This document shows positions 47,101 through 55,000 of a stretch of 64,000 nt of DNA, piece by piece. A program made the position numbers and the translations under genes. Source of the stretch: Phlebotomus papatasi (taxonomy: Eukaryota > Arthropoda > Insecta > Diptera > Psychodidae); contig NC_077222.1 of the NCBI RefSeq assembly GCF_024763615.1, forward strand, positions 98,489,417-98,553,416, given 5' to 3'. Numbering within the stretch: the stretch's first letter is position 1; each line of letters starts with the position of its first letter. The notes under the pieces are model-generated. The model saw nothing but the letters and a program-made list of their open reading frames with translations. It ran no database searches and had not been told where the DNA came from.

Positions 47101-47436
47101 TGTAGAGGAAGAGTTCAATGCAGGAAGTCTCAAGCATTTTCGTGCAAGAACACCAATCCAGGAACACTCGAATGAGAATGATTGCAATGTAAGAAAAGAA
47201 ATTTTTTCTTTCTGAGTAGCATTTTAAATATTAAGTTTTATTTTAAGGAGACCCATCCTTTTGGAATAGTTGACGCAGCTAAAAGTGAGACTTCTGTATC
47301 AGAACTGTCGTTGATATTGTCGCCCTTGGAAGTTAAAGAATTATACCCAACCACCTCAAATCGTCCCAAAGTTCCGGCTGCAACATCAAAGGGAAAATCT
47401 AAGGTATCTGGAGAGAGAGTCTCTGGATGGATTTAG
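29200..47436 (+). CDS. trp: TRP light-activated cation channel
   Basis: Nineteen in-phase coding exons: 29200-29538, 29597-29692, 29762-29904, 33544-33745, 33828-34004, 34070-34304, 34367-34665, 41846-42086, 42170-42293, 42348-42543, 42604-42768, 42856-42990, 43105-43192, 43349-43511, 43571-43734, 46735-46952, 47011-47041, 47106-47188, 47248-47436; 1095 residues. Ankyrin repeats span about 45-190. A TRPC-type zinc site follows (H190, C194, C196, C199). S1 begins near 385 and S6 covers about 655-680. The pore has FGLVD with Asp636, matching the Drosophila TRP residue that sets calcium selectivity. The TRP box EWKFAR is at 690-695, then a basic helical region. The tail ends VSGWI, resembling the Drosophila GWL end bound by the INAD scaffold; this separates TRP from TRPL and TRP-gamma. 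The channel opens after phospholipase C activation in photoreceptor microvilli. The tail is shorter than in Drosophila (1275 residues) and lacks its Lys/Pro/Asp repeats. Confidence 0.95.
30900..31170. repeat. Family E repeat fragment in trp intron 3
   Basis: Shows the family E motifs TTTATAAATCGATTTAAATC and GGACGCTTTGCCAACCC. Intron 3 (29905-33543) otherwise holds AT-rich sequence and the MITEs listed separately. Confidence 0.4.
31962..32180. mobile_element. Family I MITE, copy 1
   Basis: Left end GGGTAAAAGGAACACCTGTT after TA. It contains TTTGACAAAAGTGTCAATAG, and GTCGAAGAGGTGTTC at the right. It is inverted relative to 45782-46000 and 46295-46514. Confidence 0.7.
32534..32738. mobile_element. 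Family P MITE, copy 1
   Basis: Inverted ends GGCTTCAGACCTAAGGTTTA and AAGCTTTAGGTCTGAAGCC. A related copy is at 53429-53605. It lies in trp intron 3. Confidence 0.65.
35050..35261. mobile_element. Family C MITE, copy 2
   Basis: 212 bp, TA borders, ends GGGGACACTGGGGCACCACC and GGTGCTCCAGTTTCCCC. Sub-terminal ACGGGGTATCACCAAACAC pairs with GTGTTTGGTGCTACCCCGT. Located in trp intron 7. Confidence 0.82.
35268..36305. repeat. Family E repeat, longest copy
   Basis: Begins near GAACTCAAAGAGAGCGCAG and ends near AGCATTTCGAGAAGCTGGGA. It parallels 16930-17545, and contains a partial duplication of itself (CCATGTTTTTTTTGGTTTTT at about 35445 and again at about 35890). No coding sequence recognised. 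Confidence 0.6.
36403..36893 (+). pseudogene. Non-LTR retrotransposon reverse-transcriptase remnant (3' part)
   Basis: The frame ESRLRYALLCWGGACAQHL, then SQRRVIRTMRFLRRRDSLAA and LPLRSLYVHKV, is the region after the reverse-transcriptase core in jockey/I-type elements. A frameshift near 36720 leads to RSQLFKRSLNYLLPL and on to MTSMYV and a stop at about 36891-36893. GC content rises sharply over this stretch and its probable 3' untranslated region (to about 37362), unlike the surrounding intron. It is a 5'-truncated dead copy within trp intron 7, in the same orientation as trp. Confidence 0.75.
37367..39758. mobile_element. 2.4-kb non-autonomous element with GGGGCCAATTCTGA ends
   Basis: Perfect inverted ends GGGGCCAATTCTGA (37367) and TCAGAATTGGCCCC (to 39758), with a possible CTG duplication at 37364-37366 and 39759-39761. 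Sub-terminal motifs around CTATGTAGTC occur at both ends. The left end also has a small palindrome, CAGACTACATATATGTAGTCTG. The interior is AT-rich, holds the 82-bp Stowaway-like element, and encodes no transposase. It seems to sit in the 3' region of the non-LTR remnant. Confidence 0.7.
38367..38448. mobile_element. 82-bp Stowaway-like MITE
   Basis: Ends CTCCCTCCGTCCCGAAAAA and GGGACAGAGGGAG, with TA before the left end and CA (a possible changed TA) after the right. The 13-base end matches what I know of the plant Stowaway consensus. No coding capacity. Confidence 0.6.
40085..40215 (-). repeat. Repeat fragment shared with 49800-49935
   Basis: Read on the minus strand it contains GCGGCCATCACCGTCTTAGT, CCAACCTCC and AAAACGATGGAAAA. 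All recur on the plus strand near 49850-49910. Nature uncertain, perhaps the 3' end of a retroelement. Confidence 0.5.
40530..41050. repeat. Family E repeat copy in trp intron 7
   Basis: Includes AACCAGGCGGACATTTCGTC, tandem ACCGATTCATAACCGAT-type motifs and GGGATGCTTTGCCACCCCTT at the end, as in the other family E copies. Confidence 0.5.
41212..41476. mobile_element. hAT-like MITE family F, copy 2
   Basis: 265 bp, ends CAGGGGCCTCTCGA and GTGCCCCTG. Flanking octamers ATTTATTT (41204-41211) and ATTCATTT (41477-41484) match at seven of eight. Same orientation as 6357-6631. Situated 370 bases before trp exon 8. Confidence 0.82.
43956..44458. mobile_element. piggyBac-like MITE 1
   Basis: TTAA on both sides (43952-43955, 44459-44462). 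Ends CCTTCTAACATTCG and CCGTTAGAGG are inverted with mismatches. About 500 bp, non-coding, in trp intron 15. Confidence 0.6.
44725..44850. mobile_element. piggyBac-like MITE 2
   Basis: 126 bp between TTAA at 44721-44724 and 44851-44854. Ends CCTTTTAAGGGTGTCCC and ATCCTTAAAGAG; contains ACACCGGTATCCC. Confidence 0.65.
45070..45142 (+). repeat. Degraded tRNA-like sequence (tRNA pseudogene or SINE head)
   Basis: TGGCTCAGTTGG fits an A box and GGGCTCTTATTC resembles a tRNA-Lys anticodon arm. The acceptor arms do not pair and the B box is broken, so it cannot be a working tRNA gene. Confidence 0.4.
45782..46000. mobile_element. Family I MITE, copy 2
   Basis: TA borders. Ends GGGTCGAAGGAATACCTC and AGGTGTTCCTTTCAGCC. 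Interior TTTTGTCAAAATGTTGAAAT shared with the other two copies. In trp intron 15. Confidence 0.75.
46295..46514. mobile_element. Family I MITE, copy 3
   Basis: TA borders. Ends GGGTTGAATGGGTTGAAGGA and GGGGTTCCTTTCACCC. Same orientation as copy 2, about 300 bp downstream. Confidence 0.75.
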
Positions 47437-47565
47437 TGTCCAGATTTGTTGGAGCTTATTGAGAGTATTATTCAAAATATAAATTCTGCTAAATGAACCG
47501 TCCATTTGAGAACAATTTGCTGAAAGATTATAAATATTGATTTAATGCGGTGACCATTTCTTCAC

Positions 47566-47571
47566 AATAAA
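47566..47571 (+). promoter_or_regulatory. trp: trp poly(A) signal
   Basis: AATAAA 130 bases after the TAG stop, in the sequence CACAATAAAATTTTC. It is the first clear signal downstream. Confidence 0.55.
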
Positions 47572-47579
47572 ATTTTCTC

Positions 47580-48521
47580 ATGTTCCTCGTTAGAGATTAT
47601 GTGTTTTGTTTTAGATGTTTCGAAATGTATTTTTAACAACACTTTTGCCAAACCTCCCCTCAATCTATCGAGACGAATAACTTTTGCGATTAAGTAAGAT
47701 TACTACCCTCCTTCATGTATTGGAACAAAGATTATAAGATTCTTTTCTAACGGCAGCAAATGTGTACTTTCAATGGCTTTGAGAATCAAAGATGCGAATG
47801 TGCTTTTAAAGCTTCATGATATGGCGAAAAAAGTCTTTTAATTTTTAATGAGACATACCATTTACACACGTTTTCACTTGAAGCAATTTTAAACTTTAAT
47901 ATATCTTAAAGAATCCTTCATGTCCTCAAACTAATCCCACCATCATCCCGATATATCCATTCAACTCACATCAAACTGATGGGAATAGATTGGAAGGATG
48001 TGACGTCATCAGAACATTACAAACAAAACAACATTCAAAAGCTTAATTTAGAAAAAGTACTGTACGCCCAGGAGCTCGGGTCTCTGACACCCCCATTCAT
48101 TTAATCATTTCACTCTCTCAACTTTATTCTTCGAACTTCATTGAATAGAAGGATACTCCTGGTGATTTCACCTTCGTGATGTTTAGGGCCGTTAAATCAA
48201 TCCATATACATAAATCAGGACATTTATATCTGCACTTGATAAATTACAATTTTCCCAATGAATGACAGAAGTAAGAAATAGAAAAGATTAACACATATTG
48301 TGCAAAACATTGTGGGATGAATTTAATTTTGCAAATAATTTCTTAAGCTTGCATAAATACCTGTGGGAGAAAGATAAGTACTCAATTAAGATTTGCATCA
48401 TCTTCAATTTATAAGAATTTTAATTAGTTGAATTTAAATCAGTAAAAAATTAAATATGGACAGGTAAAATCATATTTAATCAATGCTCTATCTAGATATT
48501 TATACATCCGGCACCGGTATA
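47580..48521. other. Intergenic sequence, nothing recognised
   Basis: Between the trp poly(A) signal and the next MITE. Ordinary AT-rich DNA without exon-like stretches or repeats that I could pair. Confidence 0.4.
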
Positions 48522-48730
48522 GGGGAAGGTCCTTTCGAATGTCCATGCCTTCGAATAATTTGATTTTTTTTATTTCTCCCAAGAGATTTTCACGTGATTA
48601 TCACATAATTATCGATATTTGATAATAAGTCAACTAATATTTAGTAGAAATGTATAAGTGTCTTAGGAAAAATAAAACAAAATTCACATAATACGAAGAC
48701 ATGAACGTTCGAAAGAAGCGTACTTTCCCC
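48522..48730. mobile_element. Family J MITE
   Basis: 209 bp, TA borders. Ends GGGGAAGGTCCTTTCGAATG and CGTTCGAAAGAAGCGTACTT plus TCCCC. Confidence 0.75.
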
Positions 48731-48875
48731 TACGTTTTAGATCAGAAAAATTTCAAGAAATTAAAATTCACCTTAAAACATTTTGCATGATGTCAGTATT
48801 ATGCTTTCGTAATCAAAATTGGATTAAACTAAATTGAATTAGTATGTGATGCTCGGTCAATAGATGAATTCAGAT

Positions 48876-49080
48876 AAAAAACACGGATTTTGACTTGGAT
48901 CCTTTTCCTCCTTTATGTACTCTAACAACGTTTCAGAGCTTGTTGGCTCCTTTCTCAGGTATGCAAATTATTTTGCATATTTGAGTAATTTGCATACCTG
49001 AAAAAGGAGCCAACAAGCTCCGAAACGTTGTTAGAGTAATAAAGGAAGAGAAGGATCCAGGTGAAAATCCGTATTTTTTT
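48876..49080. repeat. Foldback (hairpin), arms about 95 bp
   Basis: 48876-48970 and 48987-49080 are near-perfect reverse complements. Shared blocks include AACAACGTTTC, AGCTTGTTGGCTCCTTT and AGGTATGCAAATTA, with a 16-base loop. It ends just before the exon-like stretch at 49110. Confidence 0.85.
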
Positions 49081-49109
49081 TTCTAAACTAAATTTATTAT
49101 GACGTTCAG

Positions 49110-49211
49110 GAGAAGAAGAAGAAGGAACGAAAGGATGGGATAGACATATGCAAAGCGTTTGAGAAAGAAAGGGATGTGAATTTAGATTTTATGAAATTTT
49201 CTTTATCAAAG
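49110..49211 (+). other. Exon-like stretch of 34 codons, gene unassigned
   Basis: Acceptor GACGTTCAG before 49110 and donor GTAAGC after 49211 enclose exactly 34 open codons (EKKKKERKDGIDICKAF and on). Phase is 0 at both ends. It follows trp by 1.7 kb on the same strand. An in-phase donor (AAG/GTATCT) exists inside trp exon 19 at 47403. No partner exon with a stop was found downstream, so it could equally be a chance frame. Confidence 0.35.
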
Positions 49212-49799
49212 GTAAGCTACCATTCTTCTTTTTGTCCATAACTGTATTGGGTGTTAATTTTAAATATTATACCGACCAAATTAAAATTTTTACTAACCAT
49301 TTTTTTGCTAATCCAGTTTTTGCTCTATACTAACCATTTTTTGCTAAATTTAATATTTCCGAATCAAATTCAAGTGTTTACTGACAAAATTGACTTGTAA
49401 CTGCTGTTATTTTTTTTGTTATTTTCGTTATCTTAAAAAAAAATAAATTTACAATTTACAATTTTGGAACAGATAACCCTATGAAAACCTTAGAAAAATT
49501 GTAAATTTGAGGTCGTCTTGGATTTTGCATATCGGAATTAGAGTTAAACACATATCGCATATTGGGATTAGTGTAGAAAATGATTCCGAAAACCAAAAAA
49601 AAAAAGAAAAAAGGACAATAAAAATTCACAATAAAAAAGAAAAACGGAAAAGATTAGCATAATCAAGACGGAATTCGCCCAGAGACCTCTCCCCAAACCC
49701 ATAGAGCCACTACATTCCAAAGACGGTTCCAGCCAGCCACCCCCATACTAACATTTCCAAGTTTCATAATTTATTTAAAAATACTTTCTCTTTTAATAT

Positions 49800-49935
49800 G
49801 CATTATTATTCATTTATTTGTTCATCTCATTTTCATCTTTTTGCCCCCTTCCCATGCGGCCATTGCCGTCTTAGCGTCGATTCCAACCTCCGGGATAAAA
49901 CGATGGAAAATCTCTTCACTGGTTGTATGTTTTAT
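49800..49935 (+). repeat. Repeat fragment shared with 40085-40215
   Basis: Plus-strand copy with GCGGCCATTGCCGTCTTAGC, CCAACCTCC and AAAACGATGGAAAATCTC. The preceding CTTTTTGCCCCCTTCCCATG also matches. Confidence 0.5.
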
Positions 49936-50186
49936 GTTACAATATCAATTGTTAAAATTTCATTAGAAAATATTTTAATAGTTTCAATATAAAAAATACA
50001 TTTTTGAAAATAATCATGTTTGTTTTTAGATTATTTTTTTTGGTGTAATAATGTATCTTGTTCTTTGCTATTTTCGTTGTGATTATTACATATTCACACC
50101 TAGAGGGAGGTGGGACTACTTTTTTCGTTCTCCGTGAGTCTGCAGCCTCTTCCCATATCTAAGACCTTTGTTTTTTAAGTTCACTA

Positions 50187-50613
50187 GGGTAAGTGTGCCA
50201 AATTCCGGCCAGCTTGCAATTTCGGTCACCTTTTTTGTTTTTCGAATTTCCATGAACTTTTAGATTTTACGTACTCTAGAGATTATACAATGCAAAAGAA
50301 TAACAAAAAATGTAGCTTCGACAAACGAGATGACGTGAAAAAGATATTGGAAGAATTCCCGAAGGGCAGGAAACTATGAGAATGATGGTGGCCGAAATAG
50401 AGCACCTAAGCTATGTCTATATTTTTATTCATTTTACAATATATTAAGAATGATTTTAGAGTAAATAAAGACGGTAAACTCTTCACAAGGTTCCAAGCAA
50501 CATTCTTACAAAAGAAAGAATTAAAAAAATCAATTTGTATTTAAAATATTACATTTCAAACTTGAGACTTTGACGCTTGCATGCAACTATGCCGAAATTT
50601 GGCACACTTACCC
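50187..50613. mobile_element. Family H MITE, copy 1
   Basis: 427 bp, TA borders. Ends GGGTAAGTGTGCCAAATTCC and GAAATTTGGCACACTTACCC. Full-length inverted partner at 63364-63789; a fragment of the end lies at about 36362-36385. Non-coding. Confidence 0.85.
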
Positions 50614-50799
50614 TACTATGATTACACTTTGCCAGCATAGGCCACAAAACTCACTACTAAATTTCCTTATTCAGGGGTGCCACCTCGAGCATCATCAACA
50701 TAAAATAATTACCGTCCCTAATTTGAATTTCGATTTAAATCACTTAAAAATTTCATATTTTGGCTGGCGTGCACTCACGAACGCAAGTGCACGTGAGTC

Positions 50800-51913
50800 A
50801 CTACCATAAAAAGTATTGTTGGATAGGCCTATATTATACAAAAAAATATTAGGTTGATCCGACTTACAGACCACCCACACCACCAACATATAGGTCCGTC
50901 CCTATTTGAATTTCGCTCACTGTAATTCATACGATTTGAATGGTTTGAAATTTGAACTTCATTAGAATATTATCAAAAGGAATAAATTCTTCTCAATAGA
51001 AAAGACTAGTTGACTAGTTTGATAGAATTAGCAATGTTTCTCTCAAAAAAAATTCTTTATTTTAGTTCTAGAAATATTTTTGCGTAATTATAAAAATATC
51101 GTTGTATTAAATTCGCTAAAAACGAATCTATCAAAGTTTTACCTTCAGTAATGTTTTATTTAAAATGATCTCTCAGGATAAAATGCGCCTATTATTGGCT
51201 GAAAAGTAGCAAAAATTTGGACTAAGTTATATTTTTTAAAGTTCGGTTTGTCTCCAGTGCACCTTTTCTGCTTTTTTTTGTTTTAAACCAGTGCAGATGC
51301 TTATCGTATTAAAATTTCTTTTTGAAAAAAATCATAACTTTTCTCGTAAGAATTGAGAAAATAAGGATTCGTTGGCTTAATATATCGGTATGTAATTTAT
51401 ACAATCCATTTTGATTCATACTTAAGTGAATGTGGGTGTGTTAAGATGGTAACTGAAGAATGGACAAATCTCAGAGATAAGAATAGAAAATGTGCAACGC
51501 CGTATGTGTCCTTTCAATCAACGTAGGATTTCTTTTATAAGATTTGCATAAATTTGTCTTTCTTGAGGTATTTTTAGCCATCATAAAAAGCTGTGTGCGT
51601 ATGAGAAACTGGACGAAAATTGAATTTTTTTCTGCAATGGAGGCTCCCCAGATGGTCTTATCTTCATGGCCTCTGTACCATATTAGTTCACGTAATGGCA
51701 TATAGACCATCCTACACAGAGCATTAAATGGATCAGCAGATCATATTTGTGTTTTCAAACAGGAATAAAGAAAGAATTAATGTTATTTTAGAAAATTGTG
51801 TTACATTTCCATTTTTTTCTGATGCTAGCCAGTCTTCAGCGCTTTTTGTTGCTCCTCCACAGGATGCCGTAGGACTTGCGCAAGCGTAACCTATTGTATT
51901 TCTTGCGGGATGA
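50800..51913. other. Capa upstream region, no further gene assigned
   Basis: Sequence from about 51420 onward is less AT-rich than the rest of the intergenic DNA. It includes two minus-strand open frames (51471-51710, 51733-51996) without recognisable domains. It more likely holds Capa control DNA than a gene. Confidence 0.35.
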
Positions 51914-51921
51914 TATAAAAG
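51914..51921 (+). promoter_or_regulatory. Capa: Candidate Capa TATA box
   Basis: TATAAAAG, 173 bases before the Capa ATG. A start about 30 bases downstream would leave a 5' leader near 140 bases. No strong initiator is seen at that exact distance. Confidence 0.45.
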
Positions 51922-52086
51922 CTCAATCAAGGATGTCCCAACTTCAAACGACTTGTAGCTCTGCAGTTGATAAATAGACACCTCAAGAAGAGGCAAAGTG
52001 CTTCAGTTTGTGTTTCTTGTATAAGCAAGTGATACTTCTGTTGGCATTCAATCCTTTCAGACTTAGGAAATTTTCATTTGGATACA

Positions 52087-55000
52087 ATGGCTCGGTCATC
52101 GTCTGCAATTGAATTCACCATTTTATACACACTTTTCTGCATCCTCCTGGCCACTCACATTGCCTCAGCAGCTGATGGTAAGATCTGCTGTAATATTTTG
52201 CTTTTCAATTTTGCAATACTTAATTATAAAAGAAAGTGCACGTTTAGTGAAATTTCTTTCTTAAAGTGTTTTATTAAAAGTTTAATAACTAACACCCTTG
52301 TGATACACATTAAAATTTAAAGTCTATTATCACTAATTGCCCCCATATGCGTTTAAAAGTGTGCATTTTTAAAATTTTTAATGACTGGAATTATTAGATT
52401 TTGATTAGTGATAAAATTCCGCACTTGGTTCATAAAATTGGTTAAAATAAAATTATTGTGAAATACATTAAACTTAATGAGAAACTATATTTTTGCTTTT
52501 TAAGTCTATTCCAACCAATTCATGTGAGTTAAGTCCGTTTTTTCTATCACCAAATTAATCAAAGTCTGAAATGAACTTTATTAAAATTTAAAAATTACTG
52601 TCAATCCATAAAAAAATCGTGAAGAAATTTGTAAAATTCCAGGTTTAATATCAAAATTTTAAACTATTTTAGTTGTGTAATAATCTGAGACAATCTTTAA
52701 CGAGTAATAAATTAAATAACTTAGCATATTGCAGATATATAAGAATCAAATCTATTGACTCCATTGGAGTCTTTACTGTACTTATTCATAAATCCAAAAA
52801 ACAATGCATTTTTTGTTAATCTAAAAAAAATATTTTAAGACAATGCAATGAAGAGGGAAAATTTGTGAAATAGTTAAAATTTTAAGATATTTTCGATAAG
52901 AAAGAGTTTTCAGCAGAAAAATTAAAAACAAATGTTTTTAAAATAAAAGAAAAAAGCTTTGAACTTCGAATTGATATTCACTTATCATGCATTGCAAAAA
53001 AAACGAGCATTCGATGTCTTTAAGCATTCGCTTTCTAGGTTCAAAACAAAAAAAAAAGAAATTGTCAAAAATGTGTTTGAACGTATATATTTTTCAATCA
53101 ATTTAGGATTTGTCTTATGAAATTTGAAGGATATAAAAAGGAATTCCCTCTGCAATTTTTACAAGATTTAGAGATGAAAAATTTCAAAATTAAAAGTGGA
53201 TAATTTAGGCCATAAATTTATTATGAATTGATTAAAGCAGTTTTAATTTTTTTCTTTTTTATTTATTGAAAAAAAAAAGATGATCCTTATAAAATAAATT
53301 GATAACCAATGTGATGTGTCTGTAACTAAAAATGAGCTATTTTACTTCCTGAAAGCGAATAACCGATGTATCATTCGTTCATATCAGAGGCACATAGCCA
53401 TAAGTTTACTTTGGTTGGAACATTAATACAGGCTTGAGACCTAAGGCTTAGCCATATGGCTTAACTATTCTGAATTCTTATCAATCACGATTTTGTGGAA
53501 AAATTTTACTTAGGATTGGATTATTAAAGCTAAATGACCTGTTAGGCTCTCAAAAAGCAATAAAAATGCTCGCTATTTAGGATTTTGGAGTCTAGTCTGA
53601 AGATCGCTTAAGATTGATCACTTAATTTCTTCACTAAATGCAAAATAGAATTTTCAAAAAAGTGATTTATTTAAAGAAAGAAAAGATTGAAGGTGGTTTA
53701 CGCAAAATCAGCTTATGGTTAAGTTTACAGGAATTTTTTGAAGACGTGCTGTTTATATATTGTGGATCAAAAACGAAGTCCAAAAGCGCAAATTTAAAAA
53801 AAAGTCTCATGATCTGAAATACCTACAAAAATTTAGATTTGAATACTTATGAAATACTAGAAAGACGTTTATAAGGTCCCCAGTTTACTTGTAAGGATCA
53901 CTATTAAGGACAAATAAAGAGTCATAGAAACAGGCTAAAAGAAAATTATTCCTCTGGGATTTTTTTACGGTAATGTATCGACCATGAAGGTTGGATCATC
54001 ACCCCAAAGTAAAATGTTTCCTTTTTGAAAATTATTCGTTACTTCTAACGAATTATGTTTTGAAACATGTAGTCCATTAGTAACGAATGCAAGTCATTTT
54101 GAAAAAAAAAATAAATTAAAAGAATTTACAAAAAATCATTTTATTTTACCGAAATGATTTATTCAGAGATTTTTTCAGGTTGATACTGACAAGAAAATTT
54201 TTCTTGGGAGAATTCACATATAGTATTTTCTATTTCATTTCCGGCAAGAATTTTAGAAATCAAATTTATTATTCAAATATTTTTAGTTGAAAAACTGTTA
54301 TTGAAGGACAAACCAGTAGATTAAAATTGAAGTTTAAGTTCTTTTTTTTATGGATTACATATTTATGGTCAGTAAAATATTCGATTTTGGCTAGTAAATA
54401 AGTCAAAATTAATAATACGGGAAACTAGGGAACCACCGGACACGGGGTAGCACCGAACACTGCGAGTTTTTAATTAGATATTAGACTTAAGAGAACAAGA
54501 TCTATAGGAATTTAAAAGCGCCATAAGGATGTTTGCCCTCTGTTCAAGTTTAGAAATTATAACTAATTATTGTTCCCTTAAATTCCTTTTAGGCGTACAA
54601 AAGATCTCATTTTTTTAAGGTTAAAAATTTATAATTCTTGTTTTAATTATTCTTCATTCTGACTAATTTTGATTTTTTGACAAAATTTACTTACTGGTTT
54701 GATGGGATAGGACAGACACGACAGACTGTAGGGTAAGATGATGTAATTTGGAATCATGTTTAATTTGGAACTGGGAGATTTCTAAATACTATAAGATGGT
54801 AAAAGGAAAAAAACAAAGAAGAAATACTCTCGAATGTAAAGTCTTATACTTATTAGTGGTTTTCGTTTTCTCTCTGACAAAATTCCAAAATGTACATGAT
54901 TCCTAACCACCCCATCTTACCCTAGATGGAAGAATTATTATTGACTTATTTTTTTGCTTTATTCTTCTAGTTTTTCTTTTCTAGTTCTTCTAGTAAGGAA

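Noticed and set aside
29200..47436. Assignment to trpl or trp-gamma instead of trp
   Set aside because: The GKSKVSGERVSGWI-type C-terminus and the exact S5-S6 sequence fit TRP; TRPL and TRP-gamma lack the terminal GW-hydrophobic ligand.
51471..51996. Two minus-strand open frames upstream of Capa (79 and 87 codons)
   Set aside because: No domain, no splice support, and they overlap the likely Capa promoter; kept only as a composition note.
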